Shown: positions 50,480 to 58,753 of the stretch, one piece after another
Position numbering within the stretch: the first letter of the stretch is position 1
Layout: each line of letters opens with the position of its first letter
Origin: Variovorax davisae
GTDB taxonomy: Bacteria > Pseudomonadota > Gammaproteobacteria > Burkholderiales > Burkholderiaceae_C
DNA: 64,000 bases
Direction of reading: 5' to 3'
NCBI RefSeq assembly: GCF_030316845.1
Contig: NZ_JASZYS010000009.1
Location: 220,770 to 284,769, forward strand
Position numbers and translations under genes: made by a program
Notes under the pieces: model-generated
The model's database searches: none
Told to the model about the DNA's origin: nothing
What the model saw: the letters and a program-made list of their open reading frames with translations, nothing else

Positions 50480-51970
50480 TCAGGCGAGCGCGTGCCGCGC
50501 GAGCACGGCCTGCAGCTTGTGGCCGTGCTCGTCGGCCAGCGCCGCGTCGCGCAGTTCGCGCAGGGTGGCCGGCGCGATGGCGCCGCCGGCACGCTGCACG
50601 GCCGCCATCACGGTGTCGTAGTTGCGCAGGCCGCGCTCGTGGGTGTCGCTGTAGCCCTTGACCAGGCGCTGGCACTGGGCGACTTCGACCGCCAGCGCGG
50701 GATGGTGCGGCGCGGTCTCGGCGATGCGCGCCAGCCATTCCTCGATGCGCCGGTTCTCCTCGGCATAGCGCAAGGTCGAGCGGCGCCAGCGCTTGCAGGC
50801 CGCCACCGTGCGCAGCATCAGGTAGCCGCGCAGCGAACTGGTCTGCACCACGCGGCCCTTCTGCGTGAAGTGCTCGACCACGCGGCGCGGCAGGCGCGAC
50901 GCCATCAGCCAGCGGCCGACGCCGGCCGGCAGGGTTTCGCAGATCTCCTGCAGCCGCGGATGCATGTACTCGTTGATCGCCAGCACCTGGCCGTCCTGCA
51001 CGCGGGCCTCGCCGCGCACCCGCTCGAAGCGCGTCGCGCGGGTCTTGAGCGCCGCGACCCGGGCCGTGTCCTCGTAGGACATCCACAGCGCCAGGTGGCG
51101 CGCGGTCTCGCGCAGCAGGCGGCCTTCGTCGTCACCCGGCAGCGCCGCGACGACGGACAAGCGGTCGAGGTAGAGGCCCGCGTAGTCCAGGTCCTGGTAG
51201 TCGATCAGGCGGCGTACGCCTTCCAGCAGGAAGTGCCGTGCCGAAGCCGGAAAGTCGCGCTGCACGCGCTCGACCAGGGCCCGCACCGCGGGATGGCGCG
51301 GCTGCGGCGCGGCCACCTCCGGCACCACGGCTGCCGGCTCCAACTCTCCTTGCGCCCGCGCGAAGGCGCCGCCGAAGGCCCGCAGGCTGGGCTTGACGCC
51401 GACCCCGCCGCGTTCGATCGTGGCCTCGAACTGGGCCCGGCCGAAGGGCAGCACGCCGGCGCCCGCGAGGGCGCCGAACAGCACCGCGCTGATCACGCTG
51501 CCCGAGGCTTCGGCAGCCTGCGCCATGTCGAAGCGGATGAAGCGCTGGGCGGCGCGCTCGGCATGCTTGAGCAGTTCGCTGCTGTCGACCCGGCCGTCGC
51601 CGAGCGCGCTCTTCTCGGCGATCGAGTAGACCCGGTGAGTGGATGCGATCAGCGTCGTGCGGTCGCGCGTGACCAGCCCGCGCTGCACCGCGCGGCCGGC
51701 TTCCATGAGCTCGGAGGCCAGCACCACGTCGACGTCGCCCGGCAGCGGCATCAGCGCCAGCACCGGCCGGCCGCCGTCGGCCTCGGCCTGCGCCTCGGGG
51801 TAGAGCTCGACGTAGTAGATGGTGGCGCCGGTGCGCTGGGCCACGCCCGGCACCGAGGTGGTCTGCGCCAGGTAGCCGTTGGCCTCGCCCATGTCGACGA
51901 TCCAGTCGGCCAGCACGCCGCCGCCCTCGCCGCCCATGGCCAGAATCGCAATCTTGATCGGTTGAGTCAT
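50480..51970 (-). CDS. indolepyruvate oxidoreductase subunit beta-like (with DUF6537)
   Basis: A 496-residue protein. The first about 200 residues are the gamma/beta domain of 2-oxoacid:ferredoxin oxidoreductases: IKIAILAMGGEGGGVLADWI, SVPGVAQRTGATIYY and SAVLFGALAGAG. The remaining about 290 residues are a helical DUF6537-like extension with YQDLDYAGLYLDRL and QRLVKGYSDTHERG. The ATG at 51970 lies 10 bp after the alpha stop. It forms the enzyme with the thiamine-diphosphate subunit. The extension is typical of the large aerobic-bacterial forms. Confidence 0.9.
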   Translation of the reverse strand: MTQPIKIAILAMGGEGGGVLADWIVDMGEANGYLAQTTSVPGVAQRTGATIYYVELYPEAQAEADGGRPVLALMPLPGDVDVVLASELMEAGRAVQRGLVTRDRTTLIASTHRVYSIAEKSALGDGRVDSSELLKHAERAAQRFIRFDMAQAAEASGSVISAVLFGALAGAGVLPFGRAQFEATIERGGVGVKPSLRAFGGAFARAQGELEPAAVVPEVAAPQPRHPAVRALVERVQRDFPASARHFLLEGVRRLIDYQDLDYAGLYLDRLSVVAALPGDDEGRLLRETARHLALWMSYEDTARVAALKTRATRFERVRGEARVQDGQVLAINEYMHPRLQEICETLPAGVGRWLMASRLPRRVVEHFTQKGRVVQTSSLRGYLMLRTVAACKRWRRSTLRYAEENRRIEEWLARIAETAPHHPALAVEVAQCQRLVKGYSDTHERGLRNYDTVMAAVQRAGGAIAPATLRELRDAALADEHGHKLQAVLARHALA

Positions 51971-51980
51971 GGAATTCGCC

Positions 51981-54158
51981 CTAGAAGGCATAGGCCGCGC
52001 GGCGCTTGGCCTCGCCCTTTTGCAGCCAGCCGATGACCTTGGCGCGGAAGCGCTCGCGCACCAGGTCCCAGCGGCTGGGGTTGCTCACGATCTGCGCCTT
52101 GTAGAACGAGGGGCACAGCACGGCCGCATGCGAGACCTCGCCGCAGACGCCGCAGCCGACGCAGCTGTCCATCACGGTCGCCACCGGGTCGGTGCGCAGC
52201 GGGTCGGGGTTGGGCTTGATCGACAGCGAGGGGCAGCCCGACAGCCGGATGCACGAGTGGTCGCCGGTGCAGGTGTCGGAGTCGACGCCGAACTTCTCGC
52301 GCACCATCCGCTTGCCGTCGGCGATCGCCTTGCGCACCAGCGGCTTTTCGCGCCGCTGCCGGTTCAGCATGCATTCCGACTGGGCGATCAGCACCTTGGG
52401 GCCCTTCTCCTTCGTCGTCAGCGCGTCCTTCAGCGCATCGCGCATGCCGGCGACGTCGTAGGTGCGGCGCAAGGTCCGGACCCACTTCACGCCGACGCCG
52501 CGCACCGCGCGCTCGATCGCATGGCCGGTGCTGCGGGTCGCATTGTTGGCGCTCGACGACAGGATGTCCTGGCCGCCGGTGGCCGAGGTGTAGTTGTTGT
52601 CGACCACGATGGTCAGGTTGTCGCTGCGGTTGAAGACCGCGTTGGCGACGCCGCTGGTGAGGCCGTTGTGCCAGAAGCCGCCGTCGCCCATCACCGAGAT
52701 CGCGCGCTTGCCCGCCGGCGCATTGAGCGCGGCCGCGCCGGCACCGCCCAGGCCATAGCCCATGGTGGTGTTGCCGATGTTGAAGGGCGGCAGGATCGAG
52801 AACAGGTGGCAGCCGATGTCGGCGCTCACGTGGTGGGCGCCGAGCTCGCGCTCGACCAGCTTCATGGCGCTGAAGATCGGCCGCTCGGGGCAGCCGGTGC
52901 AGAAGCCCGGCGGCCGCGCATGGACGCTGTCGCCGAGCGGCAGCGCGGGCTCGGGCGCGGCATCGACGCCGATCGCCGCCACCTCGGTCAGCGCAATCAC
53001 CTTGCGCACCGGCGCCGGCAGCGGCTGCAGCCGGCCGTAGCGCTCGCCGAAGGCGCGTGCGCCCTTGAGCAGTTCGGCCGCCGTGTATTCGCCGGCCACC
53101 GGCAGCATGTCCTTGCCGTGCAGCGCGGTGGTGGAACCGGCCTGGCGCAGGATGGTCGCCAGGTTCTGCTCGACGAAGTTGGGCTGGCCCTCTTCGACGA
53201 TCAGCACGGCGCGCTTGCCTTCGCAGAAGCGCAGCACCTCGCGCTCGATCACCGGGTAGGCCACGTTCATGACGTAGAGCGGGATCTTCGAATTGCCGTA
53301 CACGTCGGCCAGGTCGAGCCGCTCGAGCGCGCGCACCAGCGTGTTGTAGCTGCCGCCCTGCACGATGATGCCGATGTCGTCGGCGCCCTCGGCGAAGAAC
53401 TCGTTGAGCTGGCGGTCTTCGATGAACTTGACGGCGGCGGGCCAGCGCTCGCGCACCTTCTCCTGCTCGTGGACGAAGCTGGCCGGCGGCAGCACGATGC
53501 GGCCGACGTCGCGCTGCGGATTCTCGAGCGCATCCTGGAGCGTGAACTTGGCGCGCTTGTTGTCGCCGGCGACGAAGTGCCCGTGCACGTGGCAGGCCCG
53601 GATGCGCAGCTGCAGCATCACGGGCGTGTGGCTGGCCTCCGAAAGCTCGAAGCCCTGCTTCACGGCCTCGACGATCGACGGCAGGTTGGGCCGGGGATCG
53701 AGCAGCCAGATCTGCGACTTCATCGCGAAGGCGTGGCTGCGCTCCTGCATGATCGACGAGCCCTCGCCGTAGTCCTCGCCGACGATGATCAGCGCGCCAC
53801 CGGTGACGCCGCCCGAGGCCAGGTTGGCCAGTGCGTCCGACGCCACGTTGGTGCCCACCGTCGCCTTGAAGGTCACGGCGCCGCGCAGCGGGTAGTTGAC
53901 CGAGGCCGCCAGCGTGGCGGCGGCCGTGGCCTCGCTGGCGCTATTCTCGAAGCGGATGCCATGCTCGCTGAGGATGTCCTGCGCGTCGGCCAGCACATCC
54001 ATCAGGTGCGAGATCGGTGCACCCTGGTAGCCCGCGACGTACGACACGCCGGACTCCAGCAAGGCCTTGGTGACTGCCAGAATGCCTTCACCGCGGAACA
54101 CATCGCCAGCGGAAAGCCGCAGCTTCTTCACCTCTTCGACGAACGAGCGCTCTGCCAT
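51981..54158 (-). CDS. indolepyruvate ferredoxin oxidoreductase alpha-like subunit
   Basis: A 725-residue thiamine-diphosphate subunit. The N-terminal pyrimidine domain includes GYQGAPISHLMDVLADAQ. The cofactor motif is MGDGGFWHNGLTSG to VVDNNYTSATGG. A C-terminal 4Fe-4S ferredoxin domain carries DSCVGCGVCGEVSHAAVLCP. It oxidatively decarboxylates an aryl 2-oxoacid to an acyl-CoA. Indolepyruvate is the family's namesake, but isatinate (2-aminophenylglyoxylate) to anthraniloyl-CoA would fit this pathway. It is the first gene of the 25-kb minus-strand block, with its promoter at 54.2 kb. Confidence 0.91.
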   Translation of the reverse strand: MAERSFVEEVKKLRLSAGDVFRGEGILAVTKALLESGVSYVAGYQGAPISHLMDVLADAQDILSEHGIRFENSASEATAAATLAASVNYPLRGAVTFKATVGTNVASDALANLASGGVTGGALIIVGEDYGEGSSIMQERSHAFAMKSQIWLLDPRPNLPSIVEAVKQGFELSEASHTPVMLQLRIRACHVHGHFVAGDNKRAKFTLQDALENPQRDVGRIVLPPASFVHEQEKVRERWPAAVKFIEDRQLNEFFAEGADDIGIIVQGGSYNTLVRALERLDLADVYGNSKIPLYVMNVAYPVIEREVLRFCEGKRAVLIVEEGQPNFVEQNLATILRQAGSTTALHGKDMLPVAGEYTAAELLKGARAFGERYGRLQPLPAPVRKVIALTEVAAIGVDAAPEPALPLGDSVHARPPGFCTGCPERPIFSAMKLVERELGAHHVSADIGCHLFSILPPFNIGNTTMGYGLGGAGAAALNAPAGKRAISVMGDGGFWHNGLTSGVANAVFNRSDNLTIVVDNNYTSATGGQDILSSSANNATRSTGHAIERAVRGVGVKWVRTLRRTYDVAGMRDALKDALTTKEKGPKVLIAQSECMLNRQRREKPLVRKAIADGKRMVREKFGVDSDTCTGDHSCIRLSGCPSLSIKPNPDPLRTDPVATVMDSCVGCGVCGEVSHAAVLCPSFYKAQIVSNPSRWDLVRERFRAKVIGWLQKGEAKRRAAYAF

Positions 54159-54210
54159 CGTGTTCCTTCATTCGTGGGGACTGCGGGGCCGCATTTCGGC
54201 ACCGCGGTCT

Positions 54211-54243
54211 CTATAATGTTGACAACTGAATGTATTCACAATC
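54211..54243. promoter_or_regulatory. divergent promoter region with MarR-operator-like motif
   Basis: On the minus strand TTGTGA and CATTAT are separated by 17 bp, a good -35/-10 pair for the oxidoreductase operon. The TTGACAACTGAA motif (plus strand 54220-54231) lies in that spacer. On the plus strand a perfect TATAAT at 54212-54217 would start transcription near 54224, leaving a leader of about 20 nt without a ribosome-binding sequence. Binding here would block both directions. Confidence 0.6.
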
Positions 54244-54774
54244 ATGAATAACCCTAGACATGCAAGCAGCGTGCCCGCCACAGGTCCGGGGCCTTTCAGG
54301 GAGGCGGCGGCGCCGAGCCACCGCTTCGTCGACGACTACCTGCCCGCGCTGCTGGCGCAGGCGAGCCAGCTGATCTCCTCGGAGTTCCACCGGGTGGCGC
54401 GCCAGCACGGCTTCTCGGTCTCGGAGTGGCGGGTCATGGCCTCGCTGGCGGGCAGCGAGGCGATCAGCATCGGGCAGCTGGCGCAGATCACGGTGACCAA
54501 GCAGCCGACCGTGACCCGGCTGCTCGACCGCATGGAAGCGCGCGGCCAGATCGAGCGCCTGCCCCATGACAGTGACCGGCGTGTCACGCTGGTGCGCATC
54601 ACCGACGCCGGCACCAAGGCGGTGGAGCATTTGATGGAGCTGGCGCGCGAGCATGAACTGCGGGTGCTCGAGCCCTTCGGCCTGGAGCGCGCGGAAGAGC
54701 TCAAGCGCACGCTGCGCCACATCATTGCGCTGCATGCGCAGGCGCCGGGCGAAGCAGTCGAAGAAGAAGACTGA
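54244..54774 (+). CDS. MarR-family transcriptional regulator
   Basis: A 176-residue MarR regulator with winged helix ISIGQLAQITVTKQPTVTRL and wing LPHDSDRRVTLVRITDAG, flanked by dimerisation helices. It is divergent from the 25-kb aromatic operon with only 85 bp between, the classic layout of a local repressor. Little or no Shine-Dalgarno precedes the ATG at 54244, so translation may be near-leaderless. Variovorax auxin loci are controlled by MarR proteins that sense indole-3-acetate. That ligand is plausible here. It is not closely similar to the MarR at 29030. Confidence 0.93.
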   Translation: MNNPRHASSVPATGPGPFREAAAPSHRFVDDYLPALLAQASQLISSEFHRVARQHGFSVSEWRVMASLAGSEAISIGQLAQITVTKQPTVTRLLDRMEARGQIERLPHDSDRRVTLVRITDAGTKAVEHLMELAREHELRVLEPFGLERAEELKRTLRHIIALHAQAPGEAVEEED

Positions 54775-54783
54775 AGGTCGGCC

Positions 54784-55728
54784 TCAGGGCCGGGCCACCA
54801 GCACCGCCCGGCCCCGATGGCCGCGCTGGGCGATCCAGTCCAGGGCGGTGGCGGCGTCCTCGAGCGCGAAGGGCTGGACGTCCAGGCGCAGCGTGCCGTC
54901 GGCCAGCCGCGCCAGCAGCTGCGGCGCCGCCGCCCGGCCAGCGGCGTCGCGGCGGAACATGTTGAGCGGCAGCAGCGCCACGTCGCGCTGCAGGAACTGC
55001 GCGAGGTCCAGGGCCAGCCCGTTGCCCGCGGTGTAGCCCACCAGCACGGCGCGGCCGCCGGCGTCCACGCGCGCCAGGGCGGCAGCCAGCACCGCGCCGC
55101 CGACGGTGTCGACCAGCAGCTCGGCCGAGACCGAAGCCAGCGCGGCGGAAGGATCGTCGCCCAGCACCAGCACCTGCGCCGCGGGCGGCAGCGCCGCCCC
55201 CTGCGCTGCGTGGCCCACCGCCGCGATCACCTGCGCACCGGCGTCGAGCGCCAGCTGCACCGCCAGCGAGCCGACCGCACCGGTCGCGCCGGTCACCAGC
55301 ACGCGCTCGCCGGCACGCAGCCGGGCGATGTCGTGCAGCGCCACCCAGGCCGAGGTGCAGGGAGAGAAGAAGGCCGCGCCGAGCGTCGCCGGCACCGCAT
55401 CGGGCAGCAGCCCCAGCGCCTCGTCGGGCGCATCGATCAGGTCGCACCAGGTGCCGTCGAACAGCGTGCCCAGGCCGCAGCCGCGCAGCCACACGCGCTG
55501 GCCCACGGCATGGCGGCTGCTCGCGACCACCACGCCCGCGGCCTCGACGCCCGGCGTGTAGGGGAACGGCGGGTGCTTCAGGAAATGGCCGCCCCAGACG
55601 GTGCGGTCGATGTGGCCGACCGTGGCGGCCTCCATCCGCACGATGGTGCGGCCGGCGCGCAGCGGCGGCTCGGCCACCTGCGCCAGCCGCGGCGGCGCGC
55701 CGAAGGCCGCCACGCGCATCGCCTTCAT
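54784..55728 (-). CDS. zinc-type/quinone oxidoreductase (MDR superfamily)
   Basis: A 314-residue medium-chain dehydrogenase/reductase. It has GHIDRTVWGGHFLKHPPFPY, TPGVEAAGVVV and the cofactor motif VLVTGATGAVGSLAVQLAL. It lacks the structural-zinc cysteine set and resembles the quinone oxidoreductase branch, acting on enones or enoyl esters with NADPH. The ATG at 55728 overlaps the hydrolase stop by 4 bp. It ends the 54.8-58.6 kb operon and converges on the MarR gene. Confidence 0.88.
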   Translation of the reverse strand: MKAMRVAAFGAPPRLAQVAEPPLRAGRTIVRMEAATVGHIDRTVWGGHFLKHPPFPYTPGVEAAGVVVASSRHAVGQRVWLRGCGLGTLFDGTWCDLIDAPDEALGLLPDAVPATLGAAFFSPCTSAWVALHDIARLRAGERVLVTGATGAVGSLAVQLALDAGAQVIAAVGHAAQGAALPPAAQVLVLGDDPSAALASVSAELLVDTVGGAVLAAALARVDAGGRAVLVGYTAGNGLALDLAQFLQRDVALLPLNMFRRDAAGRAAAPQLLARLADGTLRLDVQPFALEDAATALDWIAQRGHRGRAVLVARP

Positions 55729-56525
55729 GCCAGCGTCTCCAGGAAGGCGAGCACGGCGGCGGCGAAAGCCCCGGGCAGCTGGTCGGGCAGCGGCACCATC
55801 CCGCCCGGGATGTCGACGATGCGCGCCTGCGGCAGCGCCTGCTGCAGTTCGGCCGCATGCGGCGCGGCGAAGGGGTCCTCGGTGGCGCGCAGGATCAGCG
55901 CCGGCTGGACGACCCGATCGATGCGCGCCTCCATCCGGTAGGCCGCGACCGCGCGGTGGCCGTCCTCGGGGCTGCCGCTGACCTTGAGCGCATCGCGCAC
56001 GAAGGCCTCCAGCAGTTCCGGCCGCCCGGCCGGATAGAAGCCCTGGCGACGCTGCCAGAGCGCGGCCAGGTGGCTGCCGTCGCCGCTCGGCGCCACCTCG
56101 TCGATCGGTGGCCGTCCGGCGCGCAGGCGCCGGAAGGCGGCATCGGTGAAAGGCGTCGACGACAGCACCAGGCCACGCACCCGCTCGGGCGCGCTGGCCG
56201 CGATCTCGATCGCGATCACGCCGCCGGTGTGATGGCCGACGACATCGGCCCGCGCGATGCCCAGGGCGTCGAGCAGTTCGAGCGCGATCCCGGCCCAGGC
56301 CTCGATGCTGGCGGGCCCGTCGACGGCGGCCGAGTCGCCGAAGCCGGCGGTGTCCATCGCGATCGCACGCCGGCGTGTACCGAGCAAAGGCAGCACCGCG
56401 CGGTATTCGGTCCAGCTGCGCGGCGACTGGTGCAGCAGCAGCACCGGCGGCGCCTCTGCCGCGCCGCACTCGGCGTAGTGGACCTGGCCCACCGACAGGT
56501 CGGCAAAGGCGCGCCGGATCGTCAT
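55725..56525 (-). CDS. alpha/beta hydrolase-fold protein with atypical nucleophile
   Basis: A 266-residue alpha/beta hydrolase. It has VLLLHQSPRSWTEYRAVLPL (oxyanion region), AIAMDTAGFGDS, the nucleophile elbow DVVGHHTGGVIAIEIA and RVVQPALILRATEDPFA with the acid residue. The elbow has histidine where Ser, Cys or Asp is expected, so ordinary ester hydrolysis is uncertain. It overlaps both neighbours by 4 bp. The substrate may be a carbon-carbon bond or an acyl product of the upstream dehydrogenases. Confidence 0.88.
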   Translation of the reverse strand: MTIRRAFADLSVGQVHYAECGAAEAPPVLLLHQSPRSWTEYRAVLPLLGTRRRAIAMDTAGFGDSAAVDGPASIEAWAGIALELLDALGIARADVVGHHTGGVIAIEIAASAPERVRGLVLSSTPFTDAAFRRLRAGRPPIDEVAPSGDGSHLAALWQRRQGFYPAGRPELLEAFVRDALKVSGSPEDGHRAVAAYRMEARIDRVVQPALILRATEDPFAAPHAAELQQALPQARIVDIPGGMVPLPDQLPGAFAAAVLAFLETLA

Positions 56526-57520
56526 GGCTGGGTCTCTGCGGCGGGCGGCTGCCAGAGCCCGGCATGCCGCAGCATGCCCAGCGTGCGCGACAACACGTCG
56601 CGGCGGTAGGCACCGACGTCGCGCCCTTCGTAGTCGTAGAAGCCGCTGCCGCTCTTCAAGCCGAGCCGGCCTTCATCGACCATCCGGTCGACGATCGCGG
56701 GCGCCGTGTAGCGGGCACGGTCGATCGAGGCCGACATCTCACGGCTCGCGTGATGCAGGATGTCGCAGCCGCCGAAGTCGATGAACTCGACCACGCCGAG
56801 CGCCGCGAAGCGCAGCCCCAGGCCGTAGCGGGTGGCCTTGTCGATCTCCTCGGCGGTGGCGGCGCCCTCCTCGATCATGCGGGCCGCCTCGTTCATGACC
56901 AGCGCCTGCAGCCGCGGCACGATGTAGCCGGGCGTCGCGCCGCAGACCACCGGCAGCTTGCCGATGCCCTCCATGATCGCCTTGGTGCGCGCCAGCACGG
57001 CCGGGTCGGTGCCCGCATGGCAGCTCAGCTCGACCACCGGGATCACGTAGGCCGGGTTGAGCCAGTGCATGTTGAGGAAGCGCTCGGGCCTGCGCACCAG
57101 CGCGGCCAGCTGCGTCACGAGGATGCTGCTGGTGGTCGAGGTGATGATGGCGTCGTCACGGCAATGCCGGTTGAGCCATTCGAAGGCCTCGCGCTTGGCT
57201 TCGAGGGTCTCCGGCACGCCCTCGAACAGCAGCTCGGCGGCGCCGAGCGCGGCCGGTGCGTCGGTGGCGTTCACGAACTCGACCCGCGCCGCGATCGCCG
57301 CCACCTGCGCGGCCTCGATCACGCCGAGCTGGGCCAGCCCGGAGAGGCTGCCTTCGATCTCGGCCCGTGCTTCGTTGCGCAGCGTCTGCCAGGCCTCGTC
57401 GCTGCGCGGGCGCAGGTCGACCAGCGCGATGCGATGGCCCGCATAGGCGAAGGCGATCGCGATGCCGCGGCCCATCCGGCCAGCCCCCACGGCGGCGAAG
57501 CGCGGCAGGTCATTCGCCAT
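56522..57520 (-). CDS. 3-hydroxyacyl-CoA dehydrogenase family protein
   Basis: A 332-residue NAD-dependent dehydrogenase. The NAD motif is FAAVGAGRMGRGIAIAFAYA, and the catalytic histidine/asparagine region MHWLNPAYVIPVVELS is followed by VPRLQALVMNEAARM. It resembles carnitine or 3-hydroxybutyryl-CoA dehydrogenases rather than the multifunctional FadB type. It overlaps the opine-dehydrogenase-like gene by 11 bp. The operon may oxidise a hydroxy acid or hydroxyacyl-CoA. Confidence 0.9.
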   Translation of the reverse strand: MANDLPRFAAVGAGRMGRGIAIAFAYAGHRIALVDLRPRSDEAWQTLRNEARAEIEGSLSGLAQLGVIEAAQVAAIAARVEFVNATDAPAALGAAELLFEGVPETLEAKREAFEWLNRHCRDDAIITSTTSSILVTQLAALVRRPERFLNMHWLNPAYVIPVVELSCHAGTDPAVLARTKAIMEGIGKLPVVCGATPGYIVPRLQALVMNEAARMIEEGAATAEEIDKATRYGLGLRFAALGVVEFIDFGGCDILHHASREMSASIDRARYTAPAIVDRMVDEGRLGLKSGSGFYDYEGRDVGAYRRDVLSRTLGMLRHAGLWQPPAAETQP

Positions 57521-58583
57521 CGTGCAGTCTCTTCTTGAGTTGCGCCGCGCTCAGCTCGGAGAGGCCGAGCGTCTCCAATGTGCGGGGTCCCCGGCGCAAA
57601 TCGCGCCCGAGGAAGCCGCCGACGATCGCCAGCAGGCCGTGCGCGATCGGCGCATCGACGCCGGTGAAGCGCGCCGCCGAGGCCAGGAAGGCCAGCCCGA
57701 GCTCGGTGTCCTCGGTGATGTAGCGGTGCGTGTGGAGGTCGATGTTCTCGCGCCAGTCGCCCGACTTCACCAGTTGCTTGTGGGCGTCGCCGTACATCCA
57801 CTGGTCGTTGTTGTAGTGGTCGGCCAGCGGATAGTGCGGCGCCCCCTGGCCCAGGGCCTCGCGCACCGCGATGCGTTCCTGGTCGAGCCGGTCGGTGACG
57901 TCGCGCACCGCGCGCTGGGTGCCCTCGTTGTGGATGTCCCAGCGCTCGAAATGCTGCAGCGGCGCGGCGTTCATGACCATCAGAGGCGGGTGGATCACCG
58001 GGCCGGCGTTCATCAGCGCGCCCGACAGCGCATCGCCGCAGCCGTGCACCGCGGGATAGGCGCGGCGGATCACCTCGATGGCCTGCGCCTCCTTGCGCGC
58101 CGGATAGACGCCGGTGGGCAGGCGGATGGCGCGGATCGTCACGTTCACCTCGCGCTCGCCGTGCTTGCGCGCCAGATACGGCAGCGTGCCGGTCTCGGCC
58201 CAGGCCACGTCGGCGCGGCTGCCGGCCTCGGCCACCTGGCGCGCCATCACGTAGCTGCCGAAGGTGCCGGGCGGCAGGAACACCACCTGGCCGTCGACCA
58301 GGTGCGGCGCCATCGCGCGGGCGATGTCCTGCTGGGCGATCGCGGGGGTGGGGATCACGATCAGTTCGGCCCCGCGCAGCGCGGCGCCGATGTCGGGCGT
58401 GGCGAGCGCGATCGCCACGTCGCGGCTGCCGTCGGCATCCTTCAGCGTGATCGATCCGGCCTGCACGACCGCGGCCAGCGCAGCGGCGTCGCGGCGCCAC
58501 AGACGGACTTCATGGCCGGCTTCGGACAGGTCGGCAGCGGCTGCATAGGCGCCGTGGCCGCCGCCGAGGATTGCGATTTTCAT
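57510..58583 (-). CDS. octopine/nopaline dehydrogenase family protein
   Basis: A 357-residue NAD(P)-dependent dehydrogenase. The Rossmann motif is KIAILGGGHGAYAAAADLSE. The C-terminal Octopine_DH domain includes ALMNAGPVIHPPLMVMNA and IDLHTHRYITEDTELGLAFL with conserved histidines. The family links or splits amino acids and 2-oxoacids, or acts on related secondary amines. The first gene of the minus-strand operon, it is divergent from the GntR regulator. The ATG at 58583 begins the Rossmann strand directly. Confidence 0.88.
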   Translation of the reverse strand: MKIAILGGGHGAYAAAADLSEAGHEVRLWRRDAAALAAVVQAGSITLKDADGSRDVAIALATPDIGAALRGAELIVIPTPAIAQQDIARAMAPHLVDGQVVFLPPGTFGSYVMARQVAEAGSRADVAWAETGTLPYLARKHGEREVNVTIRAIRLPTGVYPARKEAQAIEVIRRAYPAVHGCGDALSGALMNAGPVIHPPLMVMNAAPLQHFERWDIHNEGTQRAVRDVTDRLDQERIAVREALGQGAPHYPLADHYNNDQWMYGDAHKQLVKSGDWRENIDLHTHRYITEDTELGLAFLASAARFTGVDAPIAHGLLAIVGGFLGRDLRRGPRTLETLGLSELSAAQLKKRLHDGE

Positions 58584-58643
58584 GGGTTGCAGTCGAAGTG
58601 GAACAGGAGGAGGCGTCAATACATTACTTTTCAACGTTTCATG

Positions 58644-58656
58644 TGTCAACTAAAAA
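58644..58656. promoter_or_regulatory. TTGACA-type motif half-related to MarR sites
   Basis: TGTCAACTAAAAA lies 61 bp upstream of the opine-dehydrogenase-like start, close to a second TCAACG. It matches the site at 30354 (TGACAACTAAACA) in 11 of 13 bases. It may extend the same regulon to this operon. The score is low because the region is AT-rich. Confidence 0.35.
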
Positions 58657-58737
58657 CGGCCCGTGTTCGCGTTTCCCCCGACCCCCTTCGTTGGCGGCCC
58701 ATTTCTGGACCGTCCGGCCCCTTTCGGCTAGCATGAA

Positions 58738-58751
58738 TGACAACGTTATCA
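58738..58751. promoter_or_regulatory. LacI-type operator at the GntR gene start
   Basis: TGACAACGTTATCA is identical to the site at 60716-60729. It lies just upstream of the ATG at 58754 and would be inside the coding region if the ATG at 58733 were used. This favours the later start. It suggests that the LacI protein encoded next door controls the GntR gene. Confidence 0.65.
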
Positions 58752-58753
58752 AG

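Noticed and set aside
51969..54251. 760-residue plus-strand frame opposite the oxidoreductase alpha subunit
   Set aside because: Typical high-GC shadow with repeated HRVGAQR-like strings; the minus strand has the thiamine and iron-sulfur motifs.
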